The position numbers were made by a program, and so were the translations under genes. This document shows, piece after piece, positions 20,397-28,953 of a stretch of DNA of 55,493 nt. Source of the stretch: Burkholderiales bacterium (GTDB lineage: Bacteria; Pseudomonadota; Gammaproteobacteria; Burkholderiales; Burkholderiaceae_C); contig RXJQ01000081.1 of NCBI GenBank assembly GCA_003963115.1, positions 1 to 55,493 on the forward strand. The letters run 5' to 3'. A model generated the notes under the pieces. That model did no database searches, was not told the DNA's origin, and was given only the letters and a program-made list of their open reading frames with translations. Position 1 is the first letter of the stretch. Every line of letters begins with the position of its first letter.

Positions 20397-21641
20397 ATGA
20401 GCACCGCACTGCCCCTGAGATCACAAGACCCGGCCCAGGATCCCTCGCGATATCGGGACCGCAAGAAGGCCATGTGGCTGCTGTCGGTGATCGCGCCAGC
20501 CTACGTGGTGATAGGCCCGGCAGCCTACCTCATGGGCCACCCCCACCCCATGTGGTTCTTTGCCGGGCTGTTGACCTTTTACGTGGGCATCCCGCTGCTG
20601 GACGCCATCCTGGGCGAAGACCTCAGCAACCCGCCCGAGGGCGCCGTGCCCCGCCTGGAGGCCGACCGCTACTACCGCTGGATCAACTATGCGGTGGTCC
20701 CCGTGCTGTGGTTCAGTCTGCTGTTCAACGTGGTGTTCCTGGCCACGCACGACGTGCCCTGGTATGACTGGCTGGCCACCGTGCTGGCGACAGGCTCCAT
20801 GCTGGGCTTTGGCCTGAACCTCAGCCATGAACTGGGCCACAAGAAGGACTGGCTGGGCCGCAAGGTGGCGCTGTTCAACCTGGCGCTGGGCGGCTATGGC
20901 CACTTCTCGATCGAGCACAACCGTGGCCACCATCGCCATGTGGCCACGCCTGAAGACCCGGCCTCGTCCAAAATGGGCGAGAGCATCTACCGCTTCATGT
21001 TCCGCGAGCTGCCCGGTGCCTTCTTCCGTGCCTGGGACCTGGAAACGGAGCGCCTCGACCGCATCGGCAAGTCACCCTGGAGCCTGGACAACGAGATGGT
21101 GCAGGCCGGGCTGGTGACGGCTGTGCTTTATGGCGGCCTGATCGGCGTGTTCGGCGCGAAGATGGTGCCCGTGCTCGCCTGCGTGGCCTTCTGGGGCGCC
21201 TTCCAGCTGACCTCGGCCAACTACATCGAGCACTATGGCCTGCTGCGCCTCAAGCGCCCCGATGGCCGCTATGAGCACTGCCAGCCGCACCACTCGTGGA
21301 ACAGCAACCACATCGTGTCCAACCTGGTGGTCTTCCATCTGCAACGCCACTCGGACCACCACGCCAACCCCACACGCAGCTACCAGTCGCTGCGCAACTT
21401 CCCAGAGCTGCCCACGCTGCCCTCGGGCTACTTCGGCATGTTCCTGGCTGCCTATGTGCCGCCCGTGTGGTTCGCGATCATGGACCCGCTGGTCGTCAAG
21501 GCCTCGGGCGGTGACGTCAGCCGCATCAACATCCTGCCAGCCAAGAAGCCCTTGCTGATGCGCCGCTATGGCCTGCATGACAGCAGCGTGCCGGCGGCCA
21601 ACGAAGGCGCCCTGCCACGCACAGCAGCAGCTCAGGCCTGA
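20397..21641 (+). CDS. alkB: Alkane 1-monooxygenase (AlkB)
   Basis: A 414-residue integral-membrane non-haem di-iron enzyme that hydroxylates the terminal carbon of n-alkanes, with electrons from rubredoxin. All four diagnostic His motifs are present: HELGHK at 144-149, EHNRGHH at 173-179, NYIEHYG at 275-281 and LQRHSDHHA at 315-323. Six hydrophobic segments are visible. The start ATG at 20397 follows GGAGA with normal spacing. No rubredoxin domain is fused and no rubredoxin gene is adjacent, so electron donors must come from elsewhere. It is divergent from an AraC-type regulator. A related branch hydroxylates xylene or fatty acids; the EHYG and LQRHSDHHA motifs favour the alkane branch. Confidence 0.95.
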   Translation: MSTALPLRSQDPAQDPSRYRDRKKAMWLLSVIAPAYVVIGPAAYLMGHPHPMWFFAGLLTFYVGIPLLDAILGEDLSNPPEGAVPRLEADRYYRWINYAVVPVLWFSLLFNVVFLATHDVPWYDWLATVLATGSMLGFGLNLSHELGHKKDWLGRKVALFNLALGGYGHFSIEHNRGHHRHVATPEDPASSKMGESIYRFMFRELPGAFFRAWDLETERLDRIGKSPWSLDNEMVQAGLVTAVLYGGLIGVFGAKMVPVLACVAFWGAFQLTSANYIEHYGLLRLKRPDGRYEHCQPHHSWNSNHIVSNLVVFHLQRHSDHHANPTRSYQSLRNFPELPTLPSGYFGMFLAAYVPPVWFAIMDPLVVKASGGDVSRINILPAKKPLLMRRYGLHDSSVPAANEGALPRTAAAQA

Positions 21642-22211
21642 TCAGCCGAGCAAGGAAGCCAACTCGCGCTGCAGATTGGCGCGAGCCTGCTCTTCCCACT
21701 TCGCGCGCAATGAAGGCGTGAAGTAGATCTGAGGCCGATCCAGAAAGGTCTTGAGCACCTTGGCTCGACCTTGCTTGTAAGCCTCAGCCGGCACCCAGTC
21801 GTACTCTTGCGCGATCTGCCGGGTGTAGCGCTCGTAGGCCTCGGGCGAGGCGGCCAGGATGCCCAGATCCAGGTCGAGGAAGACAGCGGTGTCCGGGTCG
21901 CCATCGGTCCATTCGTGGCCTTGCGTGGCGCGCACCTTGCGCTCCACCGAGGCGATCAACTCGGCGTCGCAAGCCGCCTGCCCCAGCATCTGGGCAGCCA
22001 GTTGGGCGCTGCGTTCCTCGTTGTCGCTGGCGCGCGTGTCGTACACGGCGTCGTGGAACCAGATGGCCAGCATCACGGCCTGATGGTCACGGATCAGATC
22101 GCGGTGGGCCAGTTGCCCCTGCAACAAGGCTTCGATGTGCGCCATGCCATGGTAGGCCCGGTGGGGCTCCTGATAGCGCCTGGTCAGTTCGGGACGGATG
22201 GCTTCCAGCAT
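21642..22211 (-). CDS. Predicted metal-dependent HD-superfamily phosphohydrolase
   Basis: A 189-residue protein of the COG4339 type. Metal ligands are visible in YHGMAHIEALL (His), WFHDAVYDT (the HD pair) and a later Asp in FLDLDLGIL. The natural substrate of this family is not known. It begins 18 bp after the TetR gene on the same strand, behind AAGGTGGG, so the two probably form an operon. The same protein is often found as a stand-alone gene, so a direct role in alkane or ketone metabolism is not implied. It converges on alkB with no gap beyond the stop codons. Confidence 0.82.
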   Translation of the reverse strand: MLEAIRPELTRRYQEPHRAYHGMAHIEALLQGQLAHRDLIRDHQAVMLAIWFHDAVYDTRASDNEERSAQLAAQMLGQAACDAELIASVERKVRATQGHEWTDGDPDTAVFLDLDLGILAASPEAYERYTRQIAQEYDWVPAEAYKQGRAKVLKTFLDRPQIYFTPSLRAKWEEQARANLQRELASLLG

Positions 22212-22229
22212 CGACCCACCTTATCAGCC

Positions 22230-22928
22230 TCAGGCCTTCTTGTCCTTGCCGCTCTTGGGTGAACTGTCAGGCTTTTCACGCTCGATCAAGGCCAGCAGGC
22301 CCTGGTAGGGCAGCAGATTGGTCTTGACCACCCGGTCAATCGGCTCGGCAAAGCCGTCCTGCATCCAGCGCGAGGCCAGCAGCACATTCAGGCCAATCAT
22401 CCCGTCGGCCAGGAGGTCGAGGTTGATGTCAGCCATGCGCGCCTCGGGCACGAGCAGATGCAGGTGCTGACGCATCATGGTCGAGTAATCACGCGCCGTC
22501 GCGCCGCTCAGCGCCGCCACCTCGTCGTTGACGCCCAGAGAATCCACCAGCATCACGCGGCCTCGGCGCGGGTCGTCGCGGATGAACTCGAGGAACACGC
22601 GCATGGCCGGCTCCAGCATGCCCAGGGGCGTGGGCTCGGCCTGCTTGAGCGCGGCCAGGGTGCGCCCCATCAACTGCTCGCGCAACTCGGCATACGTGGC
22701 CAGGAAAAGCTGCGGCAGGGTCTTGAAGGATTCGTAGAAGTAGCGCTCGGTCAGGTGCGCGGCCACACACACCTCGCGCACGGTCGTGGCGTGGAATCCT
22801 TTGGTCCCGAAAACCTCCAGCGCGCCCTCGATGAGCTTGGCTCGGCGCAGGCGCTGGCGCTCTTCTGGCAAGACGCCGCCATAACGGCGCTTGTTCGGGG
22901 GGGATGTGTCGGAAATTGCAGCGTCCAT
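22230..22928 (-). CDS. TetR-family regulator of the BVMO operon
   Basis: A 232-residue repressor. The N-terminal helix-turn-helix is visible at RRAKLIEGALEVFGTKGFHATTVREVCVAAHLTERYFYESFKTLPQLF; the remainder is the helical ligand-binding and dimer domain. The start ATG at 22928 was chosen over the upstream ATG at 22988, because the longer form would run through the operator palindromes. It is divergent from the monooxygenase operon and likely represses it and itself through the two palindromes at 22942-22987. A polar Lys/Ser/Asp tail (KPDSSPKSGKDKKA) ends the protein. Confidence 0.9.
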   Translation of the reverse strand: MDAAISDTSPPNKRRYGGVLPEERQRLRRAKLIEGALEVFGTKGFHATTVREVCVAAHLTERYFYESFKTLPQLFLATYAELREQLMGRTLAALKQAEPTPLGMLEPAMRVFLEFIRDDPRRGRVMLVDSLGVNDEVAALSGATARDYSTMMRQHLHLLVPEARMADINLDLLADGMIGLNVLLASRWMQDGFAEPIDRVVKTNLLPYQGLLALIEREKPDSSPKSGKDKKA

Positions 22929-22941
22929 AGGAATCCCTATA

Positions 22942-22987
22942 TTGACATGGATCATTGTCAAAGTTATTCTGACAAGAATCCTTGTCA
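22942..22987 (+). promoter_or_regulatory. Two palindromic operator sites between tetR and the BVMO operon
   Basis: Site 1 at 22942-22961 is TTGACA-N8-TGTCAA. Site 2 at 22970-22987 is TGACAAG-N4-CTTGTCA. Both share the half-site TGACA/TGTCA with centres 27 bp apart, in the 90-bp divergent promoter region. This is the expected layout for a TetR dimer controlling both directions. Confidence 0.8.
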
Positions 22988-23018
22988 AAAATCAAGTAGC
23001 GCGCAGAAAGTTTTCCGT

Positions 23019-24533
23019 ATGAAGCCGAACGAATTCAAGCAAGCCGCTGCGGCCAGGCGAGGCGCCGCAGCCCATGTCGAACGCCATCGCGTCATTGTGG
23101 TGGGCACCGGGTTTTCCGGTCTCTGCATGGGTGTCAAGCTCCGTGAAAACGGCGAAGACGACTTCGTGCTGCTGGAGCGTGCCGGCGACGTCGGCGGCAC
23201 CTGGCGCGACAACACCTACCCGGGCTGCGCCTGCGACGTGGAGTCCCACCTCTACTCCTTCTCGTTCGAGCCCAACCCGAACTGGTCGCGCATGTACGCG
23301 CCCCAGCCCGAGATCTTGGCCTACCTCAAGCACGTCGCCAAGAAGTACGACCTGCTGCGCCATGTTCGCTTCCACGCCAACATCGTCGCCTCGCAGTTCG
23401 ACGAAGCCCGCAAGCTGTGGGTGGTGAAAGCCGAAGATGGCCGTGTGTTCGAGGCCGAGATCCTGGTCTCGGGCATGGGCGGCCTGAGCAACCCGGCCGT
23501 GCCCGACATCAAAGGACTGGACACCTTCGAAGGCACCACCTTCCACTCCGCCACCTGGAACCACGACTACGACCTCACCGGCAAGCGCGTGGCGGTGATC
23601 GGCAGCGGCGCCAGCGCCATCCAGTTCGTACCCGCCATCGCGCCCAAGGTGGACCACCTCACCTACTTCCAGCGCACACCGCCCTGGGTCGTGCCCAAGA
23701 TGGACCGCCCCATCCGAGCCGAGGAAAAGGCCGACTTCGCCAACAACCCCTGGCGCCAACGCATGGCCCGCACCAAACTCTACTGGACGCTGGAGATGCG
23801 CTTTTTGGCCTTCAAGTTCAAGCCCGAGTGGATGCAACTGGTGGCCAAGGTGGGCAAGGGCCGCATCCACAAGGCGGTCAAGGATCCGGTGCTGCGCGCC
23901 AAGCTCACGCCCGACTACACGCCCGGCTGCAAGCGCCTGTTGATCTCCAACGAGTACTACCCGGCCCTGGCGCGCACCAACGTCGAGGTGGTGACCGAAG
24001 GCATCCGTGAGGTCAATGCCAAGGGCGTGGTCACCCAGGATGGCCAGATGCACGAGGTGGACGCCATCATCTTCGGCACGGGCTTCAAGGTGCAGGATCC
24101 GATCCCGCCCAAGACCGTGTTCGGCAAAGGCCATGTGGACCTGGCCGATGCCTGGAAGGGCGGCCCCGAAGCCTATATGGGCATCACCGTGTCGGGCTTC
24201 CCCAACTTCTTCATGCTCATGGGCCCCAACACCGGCCTGGGCCACAACTCCATGGTGTTCATGATCGAGTCGCAGGCGCACTACATCGTCGAGGCGATCA
24301 AGACCATGAAGGAGCGCCGCATCAAGGTGCTCGATGTCAAGCCGCAGGCCCAGGCCCGCTTCATCGACGCTGTGCAAAGCGACCTCAAGCGCACGGTGTG
24401 GAACTCCGGCTGCAAGAGCTGGTACCTCGATGACAACGGCCGCAACACCACCCTGTGGCCAGGGTTTACATTTGCCTACCGCCTGAAGACCCGCCGTTTC
24501 AACCTCAACAAATACAAGGCCGAGCGCGCATGA
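23019..24533 (+). CDS. Flavin-containing Baeyer-Villiger-type monooxygenase
   Basis: A 504-residue NADPH/FAD monooxygenase. The FAD Rossmann motif GTGFSG is at residues 29-34, followed by LLERAGDVGGTWRDNTYPGCACDVESHLYSFSF. The BVMO fingerprint FxGxxxHxxxW is at 170-180 (FEGTTFHSATW), and the NADPH Rossmann motif GSGASA at 195-200. It inserts oxygen next to a ketone to give an ester or lactone; an N-oxidising activity cannot be excluded. The start at 23019 lies after the operators. A longer reading from 22458 would run back through the TetR gene. The stop overlaps the esterase start (ATGA). AlmA-type long-chain alkane monooxygenases are relatives, but the FxGxxxHxxxW context here is BVMO-like. 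Confidence 0.9.
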   Translation: MKPNEFKQAAAARRGAAAHVERHRVIVVGTGFSGLCMGVKLRENGEDDFVLLERAGDVGGTWRDNTYPGCACDVESHLYSFSFEPNPNWSRMYAPQPEILAYLKHVAKKYDLLRHVRFHANIVASQFDEARKLWVVKAEDGRVFEAEILVSGMGGLSNPAVPDIKGLDTFEGTTFHSATWNHDYDLTGKRVAVIGSGASAIQFVPAIAPKVDHLTYFQRTPPWVVPKMDRPIRAEEKADFANNPWRQRMARTKLYWTLEMRFLAFKFKPEWMQLVAKVGKGRIHKAVKDPVLRAKLTPDYTPGCKRLLISNEYYPALARTNVEVVTEGIREVNAKGVVTQDGQMHEVDAIIFGTGFKVQDPIPPKTVFGKGHVDLADAWKGGPEAYMGITVSGFPNFFMLMGPNTGLGHNSMVFMIESQAHYIVEAIKTMKERRIKVLDVKPQAQARFIDAVQSDLKRTVWNSGCKSWYLDDNGRNTTLWPGFTFAYRLKTRRFNLNKYKAERA

Positions 24534-25432
24534 GCATCCAAGCCGTCATCACCAACCTCGTCCTGCGTTACCAGTTCAAACGCGCAGGACGCGGCCCCTT
24601 GAACGTGCACAAGGCGCGCCACATGGTCAACAAGATGGCCAAGCGCTACCCGCCGCCACCTGCCGAGATCAAGCACACGCCGGTAGCGGCCCAGCCTGCC
24701 CATGCCCTGTGCTCGGCCGAGTGGCTGAGCGTGGCCAAACCCAAGCGCACGGTGCTCTATTTCCACGGTGGTGGCTACTTCTTCTGCGGCCTGGACACCC
24801 ATCGCCCGACCTGTGCCTACCTGGCCCGCACGGCCGAAGCCCAGGTGCTGTCGGTGGACTACCGCATGGCGCCCGAGCATGTCTTCCCCGCTGCGGTGGA
24901 CGACGCCGTGGCCTGGTGGAAGGAGTTGCTGCGCCAGGGCATCAAGCCTGAAAGCGTGGTCTTCGCGGGTGACTCGGCCGGCGGCGGTCTGGCCCTGGCC
25001 TGCATGGTGGCCGCGCGCGATCAAGGTCTGCCGTTGCCTGCGGGTGCCGTGCTGTTCTCGCCCTGGAGCGACCTGTCGTGTTCCGGCGAGACCATGAAGT
25101 CGCTGGCCGACGTCGACGTGATGTTCAACCCCGACTCCCTGCCCGAGGCCGCCGCCCTGTACCTGGCCGGCAAGCCCACGGACACACCGCTGGCCTCGCC
25201 GCTGTTCGCCGACCTCAAAGGGTTGCCCCCGCTGATGATCCACGCCAGCAAGCACGAGATCCTGCTGGCCGACTCGACCCGCCTGCACGAACGTGCGCAG
25301 CGGCAGGGCGTCAAGAGCGAGCTGCACCTCAAGGCCAAGATGCCCCATGTGTGGCCCACCATGCTGATGCTGCCCGAAGCCCGCCAGACGCTGAAAGAAT
25401 GCGGGGCCTTCATTGCCCGCACCACTGTCTGA
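24530..25432 (+). CDS. HSL-family (type IV) esterase/lipase
   Basis: A 300-residue alpha/beta hydrolase. The oxyanion motif HGGG (YFHGGGYFF) is near residue 80. The nucleophile motif GDSAGG (FAGDSAGGGLAL) is near 145. A C-terminal His (MPHVWPTM) and an acidic residue in HEILLADSTRL or nearby complete the set. It would hydrolyse an ester such as the BVMO product. Translational coupling to the monooxygenase through ATGA supports a shared pathway. The polar N-terminus has no clear signal peptide, so it should be cytoplasmic. Confidence 0.9.
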   Translation: MSIQAVITNLVLRYQFKRAGRGPLNVHKARHMVNKMAKRYPPPPAEIKHTPVAAQPAHALCSAEWLSVAKPKRTVLYFHGGGYFFCGLDTHRPTCAYLARTAEAQVLSVDYRMAPEHVFPAAVDDAVAWWKELLRQGIKPESVVFAGDSAGGGLALACMVAARDQGLPLPAGAVLFSPWSDLSCSGETMKSLADVDVMFNPDSLPEAAALYLAGKPTDTPLASPLFADLKGLPPLMIHASKHEILLADSTRLHERAQRQGVKSELHLKAKMPHVWPTMLMLPEARQTLKECGAFIARTTV

Positions 25433-25505
25433 TCCGTCTGTTTGATCCCTTTGTCTGACCCTTTCACCTGACCCGTTGCCTGAGAGTGCCGAGGAGACCC
25501 ACACC

Positions 25506-26375
25506 ATGAAGTCGTTCAAGAACAAGGTCGCAGCCATCACCGGGGCCGCATCCGGCATGGGCCGCACCCTGGCCGTCGAACTGGCCCGCCGCGGCTGCCA
25601 TCTGGCACTCAGCGACGTCAACGAAGCCGATCTGGCCAAGACCGCCGAGCTGGCCGGGCAGCACGGTGTGCGCGTCACCATCGCGCGTCTGGACGTGGCC
25701 AACCGCGAGGCCGTCTACGCCTGGGCCGACCAGGTCGTGCGCGACCACGGCAAGGTCAACCTGATCTTCAACAACGCCGGCGTGGCCCTGACCACCTTGC
25801 TGGAGCACGTGAAGATCAGCGACTTCGAGTGGATCATGGGCATCAACTTCTGGGGCGTGGTCTACGGCACCCAGGCCTTCCTGCCTCACCTCAAGGCCTC
25901 GGGTGATGGCCACATCATCAACACCTCCAGCCTGTTCGGCCTGATGTCCGTGCCTTCGCAAGGCACCTACAACTCGAGCAAGTTCGCCGTGCGCGGCTAC
26001 ACCGAAGCCCTGCGCATGGAACTGGAGCTCGAAGACGCGCCGGTCAGCGCCACCTGTGTGCACCCGGGCGGCATCGCCACCAACATCGCGATGGCAGGCA
26101 AGGTCGACCCCATCATGGAAAAGGTCACCGGCCTGAGCGAAGAAAAGCAAAAGCGCCGCGCCAACAAGGCCATCAGCACCACCACGCCTGAATCGGCCGC
26201 CCTGCAGATCCTCGCCGCCGTGGAACGCAATGACCGCCGCGTGCTGGTTGGCTACGACGCCAAGCTCCTCGACAAGCTCGTGCGCCTGATCGGCGCCAGC
26301 TACCAGGCGCTGATCGTTCGCCAGTTCAGGAAAATGAACAAGCCTCGCCAGGGCACCCAGAAAAGCGCGGCATGA
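25506..26375 (+). CDS. Short-chain dehydrogenase/reductase
   Basis: A 289-residue classical SDR. The cofactor motif TGAASGMG is at residues 13-20, the structural NNAG follows (LIFNNAGVAL), and the catalytic Ser (INTSSLFG) and YNSSK (Tyr-x3-Lys) are in place. An Asp at the end of beta-2 (SDVNEAD) suggests NAD(H) preference. It probably interconverts an alcohol and a ketone, which would make the ketone substrate for the BVMO or process its product. The C-terminus carries a basic tail (KMNKPRQGTQKSAA). GAGGAG precedes the ATG at 25506. A 73-bp gap separates it from the esterase. Confidence 0.9.
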   Translation: MKSFKNKVAAITGAASGMGRTLAVELARRGCHLALSDVNEADLAKTAELAGQHGVRVTIARLDVANREAVYAWADQVVRDHGKVNLIFNNAGVALTTLLEHVKISDFEWIMGINFWGVVYGTQAFLPHLKASGDGHIINTSSLFGLMSVPSQGTYNSSKFAVRGYTEALRMELELEDAPVSATCVHPGGIATNIAMAGKVDPIMEKVTGLSEEKQKRRANKAISTTTPESAALQILAAVERNDRRVLVGYDAKLLDKLVRLIGASYQALIVRQFRKMNKPRQGTQKSAA

Positions 26376-26382
26376 TGCGCGC

Positions 26383-27333
26383 ATGAAGTGGCTCAAAAGA
26401 CTGTGGTGGAGCGCCGTCCTGATGGGGATCGGCCTGGCGGTGGCCGTCTGGGCCACCTGGGAAACAGACCGGCAACTAGGCCAGTTGGTGGGGCGCTGGG
26501 CGCCTGAGCCGTCCACCTTCGTCGAGCTCGATGGCATGCAGGTGCACATGCGGGACACCGGCCCGCGTGACGACAACCTGCCCATCGTGCTGCTGCATGG
26601 CATGTCCTCCAGCCTGCACACCTATGAAGGCTGGCAGACCGCGCTGCAACAGCACCACCGGGTGATCAGCATGGACCTGCCCGGCTTTGGCCTGACCGGC
26701 CCGAGCCCGCAAGGCGACTACCGCATCGATGCCTATGTGCGCTTCGTGCTGCGCATGCTGGACACGCTCAACCTCAAGCGCGTGATCCTGGTGGGCAATG
26801 CACTGGGTGGCGAAATCGCCTGGCAGACCGCCGTGCTGGCGCCCGAGCGCGTGCGCAAACTGGTGCTCATCGATTCAGACGGCTACCAGCCCTCGGTGCT
26901 GTCCATGCCCCTGGCGTTTCAGATCGCCAGCATGCGCGGGCTGCGCTGGGTGTCCGAGCGCATCCTGCCGCGCTCCCTGGTCGAGTCAAGTGTGCGCAGT
27001 GTCTTCGGCGATCCGAGCAAAGCCACCAAGGAGAAGGTGGACCGCTACTTCGAGCTGAACCTGCGCGTGGGCAACCGCCGCGCCCTGTTCCAGCGCATGG
27101 ACCAGGCCCAGTTCGGCAGCAATTCGACGCTGATCCACCGCGTGCAGCAGCCCACGCTGGTCTTGTGGGGCGAGAAGGACGAAATGATCTCGCCCGATCA
27201 AGGCAATCTGTTTTGCCGCGACATCCCGCACTGCAAGCTGGTGACCTTCCCTGGCCTGGGGCACCTGCCCCAGGAGGAAGATCCGCAGGCCACGATGAAG
27301 GTGCTGCTGGCCTTCCTGAAAGCCAGCGGCTGA
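26383..27333 (+). CDS. Membrane-anchored alpha/beta-hydrolase-fold protein lacking the catalytic serine
   Basis: A 316-residue protein. An N-terminal membrane anchor (LWWSAVLMGIGLAVAVWATW) leads into an alpha/beta hydrolase fold with the oxyanion HGMSS near 72. The nucleophile elbow, which should read GxSxG, reads GNALGG at 138-143, with Ala at 140 (codon GCA at 26800-26802). The acid D266 (WGEKDEMIS) and the His H294 (GLGHLPQEED) are kept. It is therefore either a non-hydrolytic member, an enzyme with an unusual nucleophile, or a recent missense variant. It starts 7 bp after the SDR gene and is the last gene of the BVMO operon. Confidence 0.85.
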   Translation: MKWLKRLWWSAVLMGIGLAVAVWATWETDRQLGQLVGRWAPEPSTFVELDGMQVHMRDTGPRDDNLPIVLLHGMSSSLHTYEGWQTALQQHHRVISMDLPGFGLTGPSPQGDYRIDAYVRFVLRMLDTLNLKRVILVGNALGGEIAWQTAVLAPERVRKLVLIDSDGYQPSVLSMPLAFQIASMRGLRWVSERILPRSLVESSVRSVFGDPSKATKEKVDRYFELNLRVGNRRALFQRMDQAQFGSNSTLIHRVQQPTLVLWGEKDEMISPDQGNLFCRDIPHCKLVTFPGLGHLPQEEDPQATMKVLLAFLKASG

Positions 27334-27347
27334 AAAGGCCGCTGGCT
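27321..27347 (+). terminator. Terminator-like hairpin after the BVMO operon
   Basis: A perfect 10-bp stem (AGCCAGCGGC / GCCGCTGGCT) with a 7-base loop. It includes the stop codon of the hydrolase-fold gene and lies just before the convergent reductase gene. No T-run follows, so it is terminator-like rather than a textbook intrinsic terminator. Confidence 0.6.
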
Positions 27348-27357
27348 CACACCGCCG

Positions 27358-27972
27358 TCAGGCGCCAGCCAGGCGCCACTTGGCCTGGCGGATCACCGAG
27401 GCCACCAGCTTGTCCAGCACATGGTCCAGTTCGGGCTTCTTGAGCTGGCCGGCCTCGTCGAACTGCTGATCGGCGTGCGGCAGGCCCAATTGTTCGGGCA
27501 CCACCACCATCGCGAAATTGGTGCTCAGGTAGGTGCGCACGATGGGCAAGGCGCGGATACCGCCCAGAGCCCCAGGCGAAGCGGCCATCAAGCCCACGGG
27601 CTTGCCCGCCGTCGCGCCCGTGCCATTGGGCAGGCCATCTGCGGCCGGCACCGTGGACATCCAGTCGAAGCTGTTGATGAGCAAAGGCGTGGGCAGCGCG
27701 TTGTACTCAGGGCAGGACAGCAGCAGCCCATCGTGGCTGGCAAACAGCTCACGCAGCTTGAGCGCCCCTGCCGGCTTGCCATTGGCTGTAGCCCAGTCTT
27801 CGTCGTAGACGGGCATGGCCAGCTCGCGCAGGTCCACATGGGTCACTTCGGCACCGGCAGCCCTTGCCTTGCTCGCGGCCAGATGGGCCAATTGGCTGTT
27901 GTACGAGCCGGTGCGGGCGCTGCCCGAAATGACCAGCAGACGCACAGGGCGGGTGGATTGATCTGCATTCAT
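27358..27972 (-). CDS. NADPH-dependent FMN reductase family protein
   Basis: A 204-residue flavodoxin-like reductase. The FMN phosphate loop is SGSARTGSYN near residue 16, and the family motif CPEYNALPTPLLINSFDW is near residue 90. It would reduce FMN or quinones/azo compounds with NADPH. The start at 27972 follows AAAGGAC. It converges on the BVMO operon and is separated from rlmJ by a 79-bp divergent region. Supply of reduced flavin to a neighbour is possible, but the BVMO carries its own NADPH site. Confidence 0.87.
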   Translation of the reverse strand: MNADQSTRPVRLLVISGSARTGSYNSQLAHLAASKARAAGAEVTHVDLRELAMPVYDEDWATANGKPAGALKLRELFASHDGLLLSCPEYNALPTPLLINSFDWMSTVPAADGLPNGTGATAGKPVGLMAASPGALGGIRALPIVRTYLSTNFAMVVVPEQLGLPHADQQFDEAGQLKKPELDHVLDKLVASVIRQAKWRLAGA

Positions 27973-28051
27973 GGTGACGGGTCCTTTGTGTGTTGAAGAA
28001 AATTGTAAACAGCGGGCGAGGTCAGCCCGATAAAACCGCTACCCTTGGCGG

Positions 28052-28918
28052 ATGTTCAGTTACCGACACGGCTTCCATGCGGGCAACCACGCCGATGTGC
28101 TCAAGCACACGGTGCTGGTGCAATTGCTTGAGCACATGCTCAAGAAAGACAAGCCTTTCTGGGTGGTGGACACCCATGCTGGCGGTGGTCTTTACGATCT
28201 GACCAGCGGCTACGCCAACAAGAGCGGAGAAGCCCAAAGCGGCATCAACACGCTGTGGCCACTGCGCCATGACCCCAGCGTGCCAGCGGCCGTGAAGGCC
28301 TTCCTGGACCAGGTCGCCAAGGTCAATGACCGGGACGAGCTGCACTGGTACCCCGGCTCGCCGCAGATCGCCGCGCAAATGCTGCGCGAGGGCGACCACC
28401 TGCGCCTGTTCGAGCTGCACCCCACCGAGATCAAGCTGCTGGAAGGCCACTTCGCCTCGGTCAAGCGCGGCATCAGCATCCAGTGCGCCGATGGCTTCGC
28501 CAACCTCAATGGTTGCCTGCCGCCGCCGCCGCGCCGAGGGCTGGTCCACATCGACCCGCCTTACGAGCTCAAAGAAGACTACCGCCGCGTGACGCAGACC
28601 TTGAAGGACGCGATCCCCAAGTTCACCACGGGCACCTACGCGATCTGGTACCCCGAGGTGGCGCGTCGCGAGTCTCAGCAGTTGCCCGCCCAGCTTAAGC
28701 GCCTGGCGGCCGACCTGCCCAAGGTCGACTGGCTGCACGCCTCCCTGCGCGTCAAGGCGGCCGAGCCCGGCGGGCTGGGCCTGTATGGCAGCGGCATGTT
28801 CATCATCAACCCGCCCTGGACCTTGTACGACAGCTTGGCCGAAGCGCTGCCCTGGCTGGTCGAAACCATCGGCCAGGACGAGCACGCGGCCTATACGCTC
28901 GAGGCGCAACAAAGCTGA
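28052..28918 (+). CDS. rlmJ: 23S rRNA (adenine(2030)-N6)-methyltransferase RlmJ
   Basis: A 288-residue SAM-dependent methyltransferase. The family N-terminus MFSYRHGFHAGNHADVLKH is present, as are the SAM region VVDTHAGGGLYDL near 38-50 and the N6-adenine catalytic motif DPPY at 168-171. Length and N-terminus match the E. coli protein (formerly YhiR). It methylates A2030 of 23S rRNA. It is a single gene, convergent with the pirin gene. Confidence 0.95.
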   Translation: MFSYRHGFHAGNHADVLKHTVLVQLLEHMLKKDKPFWVVDTHAGGGLYDLTSGYANKSGEAQSGINTLWPLRHDPSVPAAVKAFLDQVAKVNDRDELHWYPGSPQIAAQMLREGDHLRLFELHPTEIKLLEGHFASVKRGISIQCADGFANLNGCLPPPPRRGLVHIDPPYELKEDYRRVTQTLKDAIPKFTTGTYAIWYPEVARRESQQLPAQLKRLAADLPKVDWLHASLRVKAAEPGGLGLYGSGMFIINPPWTLYDSLAEALPWLVETIGQDEHAAYTLEAQQS

Positions 28919-28953
28919 AGCCAAGACCCAAGGCTGCATGATGCCAAGCCGGC

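Noticed and set aside
22992..24377. 461-residue open frame opposite the BVMO gene
   Set aside because: His/Gly/Ala-rich shadow; no start context and no recognised domain.
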